The notes: generated by a model not told the origin, from the sequence alone. A stretch of 64,000 nt of DNA from Bacillota bacterium (GCA_021845645.1 JAJZVM010000017.1:16051-80050), one strand, 5' to 3'. Shown: positions 35,277 to 43,420, counted from the first letter of the stretch. Numbers and translations: made by a program.

Positions 35277-37165
35277 GGAGGGGCCTCTTCGCCGTCCTGG
35301 CGGGCACTCTGCTTCTCTCCGCCTGCGGCGGGGCACAGCGCTCCCACGCGGTGACGCATCCGCAGCACCGACAGCAGGTGCAGCGGTCGCAGGCAGTGCA
35401 GCCTGCCTCTGCGGCATCTCTGCCCCCATACAGCGCAATCCTCTTCCGCTCCACGTTCCCCCAGCGCCCGGCCTTGCTGTCGGTACGCATGAATTCCCAA
35501 AGCGCAGGCTGGGCCATCCTCCAGCTGCTGCACGGAACGGCGGTCGCGCACACGACCGACGGAGGCGCCACGTGGACCACGCTGCTGATCACGGCCAGCA
35601 GCGCCGTGCAGGTCGACTCCCCCGCACCCGCCACGGCGTTCGTGCTGGAGAACAGCTGCAGCCAGGGCGACTGCAAGGCGACGACGGTGCAGGCCACGTT
35701 CGACGCCGGACGCACCTGGCAGACCATCTTTCAGAGCAGCCGCTTCGCGGGGACGTCGATCAGCTTCCCGTCGCAGACTGTCGGCTTCATCGCGGGCAGC
35801 CTCGCAGGGACGGCCGCCTCGACCGGCGCCCTCTACGCGACCACGACGTCCGGCCTATCCTGGACCTTGCGGTCGACGCCATGTGCGTTCCAGGGTCCGA
35901 ACGCCCAGGCGATCTCCTTCCTGGACGCAGGCCAGGGCTTCCTCATGTGCGGCGGCAACCCTGGCGCCGGCGAGCAGCCGAAGGTCTTCTACCAGACGCA
36001 GGACGGCGGCCACAGCTGGTCGATGGTCTCGGCGGCGGAGGGCACGGTCGCCCCGGCGAACGGCCTGCCTCTTTCCGGCTACATCCACAGCATGTTCTTC
36101 CTCAGCACCGAGACGGGCTTCATCGGCCTGGACCGGGGCGGCATCTACATGACGCGCGACGGCGGCATCGACTGGCAGGCGGTCTTCGGATCGCCGTTGC
36201 CCACGGCCAGCGGCCAGGCCTTCTCCGTGGGCTTCAGCGACCCCGAGCACGGCTGGCTCCTCGCGGGCGACGGTCCGCCCCTCTACACAACCGCCGACGG
36301 CGGCCTGACCTGGCAGCTCGTCTATCCGCCCCTGAGCCCGAGCACGGCGATCTCCTTCCTCTCGCCGCAGCTGGGCTACGCAGCCGGCTGGACGTACGAC
36401 GGCGCGACGGTGCTGCGGACGACGGACGGCGGCACCACCTGGACCGCCGCGGGCGAGGCGCCCGTCTCGCTCTCCGCGCTCGAGGTGCTCGGCCCGAGCG
36501 AGCTCATCGCGCTCGGCCAGGCGGACCTCTACGTATCGCTGGACGGCGGCCGGACGTGGCAGGTCCAGCCGTTCGCGCACGGCTGGTATCCCGCGGCGCT
36601 AGGCATGGAGAACACCCAGCGCGGCTGGGTGATCGGATACAGCCTTGCGGCGGGCAGGCAGCTCTTCTACACGGGCGACGCGGGCCTGGCGTGGCAGGCC
36701 CTGCCGACCCCGTTCGCCCCGAGCGCCGTCGTGCCGCTCGGCGGTCAGGACGTCCTCGCCACAGGGACACCGACGGTGGCCAAGATATACCTGAACCCGG
36801 ACAGGCAGGGCCGCACGGCGACCAGTCTCAAGTCCCAGACGCCCTACCTCTGGCGCAGCACGGACAGAGGTCTGCACTGGACCCCGATCTCCCTGCCGCA
36901 CTGGCGACCCCAGCAGGGCGCTCCCGTCGGCATGCGCGTAGGTACCGAAGGTCTCGTCTGGCTCTGGTCGGGAAGCACCATCTGGCTGAGCCGCGACGGC
37001 GGCACGACATTCAGGCGCATCGGCTTCCGCCAGCTCGGCGGGCTCGGCGACGTCAGCTTCACCGACGCACAGGACGGCTGGCTCCTGACGACGGCGGGAG
37101 CCCTCTATGCCACCGGCGACGGCGGGCTGACCTGGCAGGAGATCGCAAGCAGCGTCAGCTTCTAG
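35273..37165 (+). CDS. Lipoprotein with twelve Asp-box (BNR/Ycf48-like) repeats
   Basis: A 630-residue exported protein. A signal peptide ends in the lipobox LLSAC (Cys18), so the protein should be lipid-anchored outside the cell. From residue 80 to the end about twelve Asp-box motifs recur, such as TTDGGATWT, TQDGGHSWS, TADGGLTWQ, SLDGGRTWQ and SRDGGTTF. They predict one or two beta-propellers like sialidase or Ycf48/HCF136 folds; no sialidase catalytic set is apparent. A GTG start overlaps the MFS stop. The end overlaps the convergent phosphoesterase gene by 11 nt. Confidence 0.85.
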   Translation: MRRGLFAVLAGTLLLSACGGAQRSHAVTHPQHRQQVQRSQAVQPASAASLPPYSAILFRSTFPQRPALLSVRMNSQSAGWAILQLLHGTAVAHTTDGGATWTTLLITASSAVQVDSPAPATAFVLENSCSQGDCKATTVQATFDAGRTWQTIFQSSRFAGTSISFPSQTVGFIAGSLAGTAASTGALYATTTSGLSWTLRSTPCAFQGPNAQAISFLDAGQGFLMCGGNPGAGEQPKVFYQTQDGGHSWSMVSAAEGTVAPANGLPLSGYIHSMFFLSTETGFIGLDRGGIYMTRDGGIDWQAVFGSPLPTASGQAFSVGFSDPEHGWLLAGDGPPLYTTADGGLTWQLVYPPLSPSTAISFLSPQLGYAAGWTYDGATVLRTTDGGTTWTAAGEAPVSLSALEVLGPSELIALGQADLYVSLDGGRTWQVQPFAHGWYPAALGMENTQRGWVIGYSLAAGRQLFYTGDAGLAWQALPTPFAPSAVVPLGGQDVLATGTPTVAKIYLNPDRQGRTATSLKSQTPYLWRSTDRGLHWTPISLPHWRPQQGAPVGMRVGTEGLVWLWSGSTIWLSRDGGTTFRRIGFRQLGGLGDVSFTDAQDGWLLTTAGALYATGDGGLTWQEIASSVSF

Positions 37166-37838
37166 CGCCGGCCCCCAGGATGTAGCGCTCTGTCCAGGCC
37201 TGGGCGTCAGGCATGCCGCAGCGTACCACGCGCCGCGCCGCCTGCTTGACGTCGTATTCGGTGCGCTGCATCTCCACATGCTCGCCGAGCAGGGCCCAGC
37301 AAGCGCCAGGGGCATCGCCTTCGGGCATACCGACGCTGCCGGGATGCACGAAGAGGCGTCCGTCCCTGTGTTCCTGCGCCTGACGATGACCGCTCCCCGC
37401 GACGATGACCTGCCCGCCGGCGGGGAGCTGGCCAGGTTCCCGGCCGTCACCGGGCACGGCATGGTAGAAGTACACCTCGCCGAGATCTTGCATGAGGAAG
37501 CGAAGGTCGGAGGGGAGTGCCTGCAGGTAGTCGCGCTGGTGACCGGTGATGCGGCCGGCCGCCCAGCGGGCGAGCGGGTCGCATGCGGCGAGCTCGCTGT
37601 GGTGTTTCGCCATGAGGAGGTCGTAGCACGTGACGACCGCCCGGTCCGCTGCTCCCTGGATCGCGACTGCCCAATCGCCGAGCGCCATCAGGATCTCGAG
37701 CGTCTCCGCCGGGAGAGGGCCCGCGGCGATGTCGCCGCCAAGCACGACCTTGTCGACATCGGCTCTGCGCGCGGCGTGCAAAGCCGCCTCGAGAGCGGGC
37801 AGGTTTCCGTGGATGTCATAGAGCGCGGCGATCCTCAT
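37155..37838 (-). CDS. Calcineurin-like phosphoesterase with altered metal motifs
   Basis: A 227-residue protein of the YfcE/MJ0936-like metallophosphoesterase type. Motifs I and II are normal (YDIHGNLPALEA; VLGGDIAAGP). The third, usually GN(H/C)(D/E), reads IQGAADRAV, with Asn and His replaced; the last, usually GHTH, reads AGSGHRQ, so one His is lost. A central FYHAVPGD keeps a His. Activity may be changed or absent. The ATG at 37838 is preceded by GAGG; the open frame extends to 38282 but across the small metal-protein gene. Confidence 0.75.
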   Translation of the reverse strand: MRIAALYDIHGNLPALEAALHAARRADVDKVVLGGDIAAGPLPAETLEILMALGDWAVAIQGAADRAVVTCYDLLMAKHHSELAACDPLARWAAGRITGHQRDYLQALPSDLRFLMQDLGEVYFYHAVPGDGREPGQLPAGGQVIVAGSGHRQAQEHRDGRLFVHPGSVGMPEGDAPGACWALLGEHVEMQRTEYDVKQAARRVVRCGMPDAQAWTERYILGAGARS

Positions 37839-37922
37839 CCGCAGGCCCTCCTCTATCCGGCCGGCATCGGGTGCCCACGCCGGAGCGGTTCGCCCGGTCA
37901 GCGGCAATCCCTGCTCGGCGCG

Positions 37923-37952
37923 TTGACTGCGCCGCGGCGTTGCGGCTAGGCT
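37923..37952 (+). promoter_or_regulatory. Candidate promoter of the Cys/His-rich small gene
   Basis: TTGACT (37923-37928) and TAGGCT (37947-37952) with an 18-nt spacer lie 30 nt before the TTG start. A reasonable sigma-A-type promoter. Confidence 0.5.
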
Positions 37953-37982
37953 TGTGCTGAGCACGAGACAGGAGGCGATAGG

Positions 37983-38153
37983 TTGACCTTGATTCGCCTC
38001 GTACCGAAGGGTGCTGGCGCCACGACGTCCGACCACGACTGCGGCTGCCACGATCACCACGGCGAGGTCGGCCAGTGCGGCTGCGGCGGCCACGGCCACG
38101 AGCACGGCGGACGCTGCGCCTGCGGCGGGCACCACGACCACGAGCAGGAGTAG
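37983..38153 (+). CDS. 56-residue Cys/His-rich putative metal-binding protein
   Basis: A small open frame starting at the TTG at 37983, 7 nt after a perfect AGGAGG and ending at the TAG at 38151. After a 16-residue leader, the protein becomes a string of metal ligands: DHDCGCHDHH, QCGCGGHGHEHGG and RCACGGHHDHEQE. That is three C-x-C motifs and ten His in about 40 residues, with almost no hydrophobics. A candidate promoter and a downstream hairpin bracket it. I recognise no named family; a metal-storage or metallochaperone role (nickel, copper or zinc) is inference from composition. Antisense open frames over the same DNA show none of these marks. Confidence 0.75.
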   Translation: MTLIRLVPKGAGATTSDHDCGCHDHHGEVGQCGCGGHGHEHGGRCACGGHHDHEQE

Positions 38154-38160
38154 GGCTTCT

Positions 38161-38186
38161 GGCGGGCACCCACACGGGTGCCCGCC
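38161..38186 (+). terminator. Terminator after the Cys/His-rich gene
   Basis: A perfect 11-bp stem, GGCGGGCACCC with GGGTGCCCGCC, and a 4-nt loop start 8 nt after the stop codon. It could also serve the convergent TetR gene. Confidence 0.75.
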
Positions 38187-38223
38187 TTGCGCCTTGCCAT
38201 GCGCGGCCCTCCGCCTGTCGCCG

Positions 38224-38736
38224 CTACGCGATGTCTCCAGCCAGACCGCGCAGGATGCCGTCGAGGACGAGGCGCGCGTCACCCTCAGGATCGGTCATGG
38301 CCTCCTGCAGGGCCCCACGCCAGGCCGCCAGGAGTACCGGTGCGACGGCGCTCGGGGCCCAGGGCCACAGCCCTCGCAGGAAGTCCACGGTCGCAGTGTC
38401 CCCTGCTTGCGCCGGCTGCACCAGGAACAGTCTCGCGCTGCGGTCCGCCTGGACCAGGTCCCACGCGGCGAGCAGTGCTGCGCGTACCGCCCTGGCGCCA
38501 GGCGGCGCCTGATCGGCCGCCTCCGCCATGACCGCACGCAGGCGGCTCCCGCTCAAGGCAAGCACTTCGTGATAGAGTGCAGGCTTGCCGCCGAAGTGGT
38601 GGTATAGCGCCCCTGTCGTGACCTGGGCACGGGCGCAGATCTCCTTGACGCCGGCCTTCGCGTAGCCTTGCTCCGCAAAGACTGCGGCCGCCGCGGCAAG
38701 GATCCGCGCGCGCGCCGGTGCCTCGCTGTCACTCAT
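38224..38736 (-). CDS. TetR/AcrR-family regulator
   Basis: A 170-residue TetR-type repressor: residues 8-55 hold ARILAAAAAVFAEQGYAKAG and the recognition helix VTTGALYHHFGGKPALYHE. The rest is a helical ligand and dimer domain (AWDLVQADRSARLFLVQPA). Starts at 38736 (MSDSE) or 38754 are both possible; neither has a good ribosome site. Two palindromes lie just upstream, likely its operators. The ABC-F gene lies upstream on the same strand. Confidence 0.85.
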   Translation of the reverse strand: MSDSEAPARARILAAAAAVFAEQGYAKAGVKEICARAQVTTGALYHHFGGKPALYHEVLALSGSRLRAVMAEAADQAPPGARAVRAALLAAWDLVQADRSARLFLVQPAQAGDTATVDFLRGLWPWAPSAVAPVLLAAWRGALQEAMTDPEGDARLVLDGILRGLAGDIA

Positions 38737-38754
38737 AGCGTGATCGTAACACAT

Positions 38755-38782
38755 TTACGTACGTACGTAATCCGATTACGTA
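38755..38782. promoter_or_regulatory. Twin TACGTA palindromes, probable TetR operator
   Basis: TTACGTACGTACGTAA (38755-38770) is a perfect 16-nt palindrome. It overlaps a second inverted repeat, TACGTAAT-CCG-ATTACGTA (38764-38782), with perfect 8-bp arms. They sit directly upstream of the TetR gene, in the style of QacR/AcrR-type operators. Confidence 0.75.
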
Positions 38783-38833
38783 CCGCACCCGTGCGCGGTT
38801 CGAGGTCGCAGAGTCGCGGCGGATCGGACGGCG

Positions 38834-40399
38834 CTACTCCCGGTTGTCCGCATCCCCGCGAGAGTGTTCCCGCAGAGCTGCGACGAGGCGGTCCATCTCT
38901 TCCTGGGCCGCCCGCCGCCGGCTCGGTCCAAGGGACCCGACACGTGCGCTGAGCTCTGCCAGCCGCATCTGCATCAGGTCCCGCTCGATCGGCGATGCGC
39001 GTCGGGCAGGCCTTTCAAGGGCCTGCATGTGCAGGCTGCGCGTGGCGACGCGATCGCGGAACTGCCGGTCGTGGGAGACGAATACGACCGTCCCGGGGTA
39101 GCTGAGGAGCGCGGATTCGAGTGCCTGCCGGCCGGAAAGGTCGAGGTGGTTCGTCGGTTCATCCAGGAGGAGGATGTCGGCGCCGCGCACGAGACAGCAG
39201 CAGATCTGGAGCCGTACGCGCTCGCCCGGGCTCAGCCTGGAGACCTCCTGCAGGGCCGCGTCGCCGCGCAGATGGAAGTGGCCGAGCAGGGTGCGCGCCA
39301 TCGCAGCGTCAGGAGCTCCCGCCGAGAGCATCGCGCCGAGTGCCGTTCCCGCCATAGGCAGGGGATCCTCCTGCTGCTGGAAATGGAGCCGCGTCGAGGG
39401 GTTCAGCGTGAGCCTGCCCAGCATGCGGCCCGCAGGCCGGTCCGCCGCACGGCCGAAGGACGCGAGCAGCATAAGGAGGGTCGTCTTGCCGCTGCCGTTC
39501 GCGCCTACCAGCGCCAGTCGCTCGCCGCGCCTGAGATCGAAGCTCACGGGACCGAACGCCGGCTGATGCCCGCCTTCGTAGGTGAACGCGACGTCCTGCG
39601 CCCGCACGAGGAGGGATGGCAGGTCCCGCGGTGCGAGAAAGGAGAAGGAGAGTGGTTTCTCCTCCCATGGTTTTTCGACGCGCCCCTGCTCGAGCCGCGC
39701 GACTCGCCGCTCGGTCGCGATCGCCTTGTGCATGAGTTTCGCGGCTCTGCGCTTGGCGGACGGGTTGCGCTCGCCGGCATCGCGGTGGGCCTTCTCCGCC
39801 CAGTTGCGCTGGCGGAGGGCAGACTCCCGCACCCGCTCGCGCTCCCTGCGCCAGGAGTCGTGTTGGTGGCGCTGGGCGGCAGCCTCTGCGGCGATCTGCT
39901 GCGCGAACTGCACCCACCCCCCCGCAAAGCTGCGCAGCCGGCCTTGCGTGACAAAGAGCACCCGCCCTGCCATGGCCTCGACAAAGGCGCGGTCGTGGCA
40001 GGCGAAGAGCACAGCGCCGGTAAACGCCCTGAGTGCGGCTTCCAGCCAGGCCAGCCCCTCCGCGTCGAGGTGGTTGGTCGGCTCGTCGAGCAGAAGAAGA
40101 TCGGGCTGTCGACCGAGCGCGTCCTGGATGCGCCGGCGCATGCGCTGACCGGAGCTCAGGGCATCTGCCGTGCGCATCGGCGCCTGCGCGACATAGGCGA
40201 CGCGCCGAAACTCCTCGTAGCGCAGCACTCCGCTGCGGCCAGGCCCTGGCTCCCCTGCGAGGATGCGCAGAAGCGTCGACTTGCCGCAGCCGTTGTCCCC
40301 AAGGAGCGCGACGCGCTCCCCTCTCGCGATCTCGAACGATACATCGGACAAAAGGTCTCGGTCTCCGAAGGACACGCAAAGACCGCGCACGACCAGCAT
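38834..40399 (-). CDS. ABC-F ribosome-acting ATPase
   Basis: A 521-residue soluble protein with two ABC cassettes and no membrane segment. Walker A motifs are LLGDNGCGKST and LVGANGSGKTT; both halves carry LLLDEPTNHLD. The ABC signatures are SSGQRMRRR and SPGERVRLQ. A charged linker (residues about 180-250) would reach the ribosomal tunnel or E site. Antibiotic-protection members (VmlR, Vga, MsrA) look like this, but housekeeping ABC-Fs do as well; the leader peptide upstream favours a drug-inducible resistance type. The ATG at 40399 has GGGAGGT 8 nt upstream. Confidence 0.88.
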   Translation of the reverse strand: MLVVRGLCVSFGDRDLLSDVSFEIARGERVALLGDNGCGKSTLLRILAGEPGPGRSGVLRYEEFRRVAYVAQAPMRTADALSSGQRMRRRIQDALGRQPDLLLLDEPTNHLDAEGLAWLEAALRAFTGAVLFACHDRAFVEAMAGRVLFVTQGRLRSFAGGWVQFAQQIAAEAAAQRHQHDSWRRERERVRESALRQRNWAEKAHRDAGERNPSAKRRAAKLMHKAIATERRVARLEQGRVEKPWEEKPLSFSFLAPRDLPSLLVRAQDVAFTYEGGHQPAFGPVSFDLRRGERLALVGANGSGKTTLLMLLASFGRAADRPAGRMLGRLTLNPSTRLHFQQQEDPLPMAGTALGAMLSAGAPDAAMARTLLGHFHLRGDAALQEVSRLSPGERVRLQICCCLVRGADILLLDEPTNHLDLSGRQALESALLSYPGTVVFVSHDRQFRDRVATRSLHMQALERPARRASPIERDLMQMRLAELSARVGSLGPSRRRAAQEEMDRLVAALREHSRGDADNRE

Positions 40400-40411
40400 G
40401 GCAGCAAACCT

Positions 40412-40451
40412 CCCGGGAACGCGGGGTGTGCCCCGCATGGTGCATCCCGGG
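40412..40451 (-). promoter_or_regulatory. Nested hairpin masking the ABC-F ribosome site
   Basis: On the minus strand CCCGGGA (40451-40445 side) pairs with TCCCGGG (40418-40412), enclosing an inner GCGGGG-CACA-CCCCGC hairpin (40436-40421). The 3' arm shares bases with the GGGAGGT ribosome site of the ABC-F gene. This resembles a translational attenuator. Confidence 0.65.
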
Positions 40452-40470
40452 CGCGACTGCCCAGGAATGC

Positions 40471-40497
40471 CTAGATGCGTGCAGCGGTCTTGATCAT
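40471..40497 (-). CDS. Leader peptide MIKTAARI upstream of ABC-F
   Basis: An eight-codon open frame (ATG at 40497, TAG at 40471) with a strong GGAGGTT ribosome site (40507-40501) 3-5 nt upstream. It lies 72 nt before the ABC-F start and 20 nt before the masking hairpin. Short leader peptides in this position control ABC-F and Erm genes through ribosome stalling. No other use for it is apparent. Confidence 0.65.
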   Translation of the reverse strand: MIKTAARI

Positions 40498-40640
40498 GTC
40501 AACCTCCGAAGAAGCGGATGGGCGCAGTATACCATACTGCACGCGGCGCTTGGACGGCGCAGGAGACCTTCAGATCCCCCGCGAACGCCCTGGCGGGCCG
40601 AATCGCTGGACACCGCTCGCCACGAAGGGGGAGTCTCGGC

Positions 40641-41115
40641 TTGGCACAGGTAGCGCTGCGCCCGATGGGCGAGGACGAGTACAGATCGTGGTACGAGGAA
40701 GCGCTCGCAGGATACGCGCAGGACCACGCCGCCACCGGCTGCGCCGGACGAGGCGCGCGAGATGGCGGCCAAGGAGTTTCAGGAGCTCCTGCCGGACGGC
40801 CCGCGATCCAGGGAACAGCACCTCTATACGATCGCGGACGCCGAAACCGGCGCGTGCGTCGGCATGATCTGGTTCGCCGAACGCGCGGCGCCGCAGGTGC
40901 CGCATGCGTTCATCTACGATCTGGTCGTCTGGGAGCGCCACCGTGGCAAGGGCTACGGCAAGGCCGCCATGCTCGCGGTCGAGCAGAAGGTGCAGGCGCT
41001 CGGCCTGCGCCGCATCGCGCTGCACGTCTTCGGCGAGAACCTGTCGGCGATCGGTCTGTACGATGGCACTGGCTACAGGACCACGAACCGGCTCATGGCG
41101 AAGGATCTGCCGTGA
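40641..41115 (+). pseudogene. GNAT acetyltransferase split by a frameshift
   Basis: A TTG at 40641 (GGGGGAG upstream) starts a GNAT N-terminus, ALRPMGEDEYRSWYEEALAG, whose frame continues to about 40735. The remainder, EFQELLPDGP through IYDLVVWERHRGKGYGKAAM and NLSAIGLYDGTGYRT, is in the next frame and ends at 41115. Around 40725-40745 the frames switch (reading resumes as APDEAREMAAKEF). The two parts together give one normal 158-residue GNAT protein. A sequencing error or a true one-base indel are both possible; the C-terminal part alone from 40762 lacks the first strand and helix. Confidence 0.7.
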
Positions 41116-41173
41116 AGGGAGTCGCACGTGCCGTGTCCGACTCCTGCGACAAGATGCCCTGGGAGGGCTGGGC

Positions 41174-41803
41174 ATGACGCAAGCCTTCGCGCATGGATTC
41201 CTGCTCGCGTTCGCGCTGATCCTGCCGCTCGGCCCGCAGAACACGTTCATCCTGACGCAGGGCGCGACGCAGCCCAAATGGCGCTCTGTGCTGCCAGTGG
41301 TGATCACGGCCGCTCTCTCCGACACCGTCTTGATCGCGCTCGCGATCGGCGGCGTCTCGCTCGTCCTGCTGGCCATCCCTGCGCTGCGCACCGTACTCAG
41401 CATCGCGGGCGTCCTGTTCCTCGCGTACATGGGCTACAAGACGTGGACGGCGCACGCAGGCACTGGCGGCGACGTGCCGTCCGGGGAGTGGACGCTCAGC
41501 CGCAAGGTGCGGCACAGCCTGTCGGTCTCGCTGCTGAACCCGCACGCCATCATGGACACCGTGGTCGTGATCGGCGGCGGAGCAGCGATCTACACCACGA
41601 TGGCCGACCGCTGGTCCTACGCCCTCGGTGTGACCTTCGTTTCCTGGATCTGGTTCCTCGGTCTCTCCGTCGCGGGGCGAGCCATCCACCGGGCCGCCAG
41701 GAGCACTGCGGCGCAGCGGACGCTCGACCGCTTCTCCGGCCTGCTGATGTGGCTGGTCGCGGTCCGCTACGCCTGGCAGCTCGCCTGGTCCGCGCGCTCG
41801 TAA
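41174..41803 (+). CDS. LysE/ArgO-type amino-acid exporter
   Basis: A 209-residue membrane protein with about six helices. The opening MTQAFAHGFLLAFALILPLG and GPQNTFILTQG is the LysE family signature; the internal LSVSLLNPHAIMDTVVVIGG also fits, with the conserved Asn-Pro. It probably exports basic amino acids by proton exchange. The ATG at 41174 has GGGAGGG 7 nt upstream. No LysG/ArgP regulator lies nearby. Confidence 0.87.
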   Translation: MTQAFAHGFLLAFALILPLGPQNTFILTQGATQPKWRSVLPVVITAALSDTVLIALAIGGVSLVLLAIPALRTVLSIAGVLFLAYMGYKTWTAHAGTGGDVPSGEWTLSRKVRHSLSVSLLNPHAIMDTVVVIGGGAAIYTTMADRWSYALGVTFVSWIWFLGLSVAGRAIHRAARSTAAQRTLDRFSGLLMWLVAVRYAWQLAWSARS

Positions 41804-41911
41804 AGCGAGGATCGCGCCGGCAGTTGCATTCCCTCCGAGCCCCGTGCACTGCGGCATGGCGTTGTCCGAAAACCGCCAGCATCTCGACCGCGGATGCGGC
41901 AGAATGGGGCC

Positions 41912-43420
41912 ATGATAGAACCTGAACTCTGCTACCGCGTGATCGAGAGCCGTGATGCCAGGTTCGACGGCGTCTTCTTCGTCGCCGTCACCAGCACAGG
42001 CATCTACTGCCGGCCGAGCTGTCCCGCCAGGACGCCCAGGCGCGAGCACGTGCGTTTCTACGCGACGGCGGGTGCGGCCCAGCAGGCAGGATTCCGCGCG
42101 TGCAAGCGCTGCCGTCCTGATGCGAGCCCTGGATCGCCGGAGTGGAATCAGCGCGCGGACACCGCGGGCAGGGCGATGCGGCTGATCCTGGACGGCGTCG
42201 CGGACCGCGACGGCGTGCAGGGACTCGCCAGGCGTCTCGGGTACAGCGCGCGCCAACTGCATCGCGTGCTTGTCGCGGAACTGGGGGCGGGGCCGCTGGC
42301 GCTGGCACGCGCGCAGCGGGCGCACACGGCACGCGTCCTGCTGCAGACGACAAGCCTGCCGGCGGGGCAGATCGCGTTTGCTGCGGGCTTTGCGAGCATC
42401 CGCCAGTTCAACGCGACGATCGCCGAAGTGTTCGCCCAGACGCCATCGCAGCTGCGCCGGCGTGCCGACCATTGGCTGAGGGGACCTTCGGACGCCGGCG
42501 CGATCCGGTTGCGTCTGCCCTACCGGCCTCCGTTCGACTTCCCGGCACTGCTGCGCTTTCTCGGCGAGCGCGCGGTGCCCGGTGTGGAGGCGGTGCAGGC
42601 CGGGACGTACATGCGGGTCCTCTCGCTGCCGCGCGGACTTGGCATCGCCAGGGTGCGCCAACCGGAGGACGGGCAGAGCCTGTACCTCGCGTGCGAACTT
42701 GAACTGTCCGACGTCCGCGACCTGCCGGCTGCCACCGAGCGGGTGCGGCGCCTGCTCGACCTCGATGCGGACCCCGTGTGGATCGGGGAAGACCTCGGCC
42801 GGGACAGCGTCCTCGGGTCTATGTGGACGTCCAGACCGGGCCTCAGGGTGCCGGGTACGGTCGCGGGCGAGGAGATCGCGATGCGGGCGGTGCTCGGTCA
42901 GCAGGTGTCGGTGGCTGGTGCAAGGACCTTGGCCGCCAGGCTCGCCGAGGCCTACGGCGAGCCGCTCGCAGCGCCGCGCAGCCCTTTGGCCCGCGCCTTC
43001 CCGACCGCCGCCCGCATCGCATCGCTCGACCCGGAGGAGCTTGCGATGCCGCGCGCCAGAGGGCGTGCCCTGGTAGGACTCGCGCAGGCGCTCGCGCAGG
43101 AGAACCTGCAGCTGGATCCGGCGGCGGACCGCGAGGACGTGGCGCGGCGCCTCATCACGATGCAGGGCATCGGTCCCTGGACCGTGGCCTACATCCGCAT
43201 GCGCGCCCTTGGCGATCCGGACGCCTTCCTGCCTTCGGACCTCGGCGTGCGCAAGGCTCTTCTGTCCCTCGGCCATGCGGGCGATCCGCGATCGGCCGAG
43301 GCTCTATCGGCCAGGTGGCGGCCGTGGCGGTCCTACGCCGTACAGTATCTCTGGACGAGCCTCGACGCCGGGACGGCCACGAGCACCACAGGGGGAGGGT
43401 GTCGAGATGATGGGAGATGA
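41912..43420 (+). CDS. Ada-type regulator fused to AlkA DNA glycosylase
   Basis: A 502-residue fusion. Residues 1-75 are the Ada zinc domain with VAVTSTGIYCRPSCPARTPR and CKRCRPDASPG (four Cys; the first is the methyl acceptor). Residues 85-185 are an AraC-type HTH pair. Residues 195-490 are AlkA: an N-terminal lobe, then MRAVLGQQVSVAGARTLAAR and the HhH loop ITMQGIGPWTVAYI with the catalytic Asp in LPSDLGVRKAL. It would sense methyl-phosphotriesters, activate transcription and excise 3-methyladenine. It overlaps ogt by 14 nt. The ATG at 41912 is chosen by family start; one at 41894 is in frame. Confidence 0.92.
   Translation: MIEPELCYRVIESRDARFDGVFFVAVTSTGIYCRPSCPARTPRREHVRFYATAGAAQQAGFRACKRCRPDASPGSPEWNQRADTAGRAMRLILDGVADRDGVQGLARRLGYSARQLHRVLVAELGAGPLALARAQRAHTARVLLQTTSLPAGQIAFAAGFASIRQFNATIAEVFAQTPSQLRRRADHWLRGPSDAGAIRLRLPYRPPFDFPALLRFLGERAVPGVEAVQAGTYMRVLSLPRGLGIARVRQPEDGQSLYLACELELSDVRDLPAATERVRRLLDLDADPVWIGEDLGRDSVLGSMWTSRPGLRVPGTVAGEEIAMRAVLGQQVSVAGARTLAARLAEAYGEPLAAPRSPLARAFPTAARIASLDPEELAMPRARGRALVGLAQALAQENLQLDPAADREDVARRLITMQGIGPWTVAYIRMRALGDPDAFLPSDLGVRKALLSLGHAGDPRSAEALSARWRPWRSYAVQYLWTSLDAGTATSTTGGGCRDDGR

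Noticed and set aside
37839..38282. Extension of the phosphoesterase to 38282
   Set aside because: It would run antisense across the Cys/His-rich gene, and the family N-terminus (MRIAALYDIHGN) begins at 37838.
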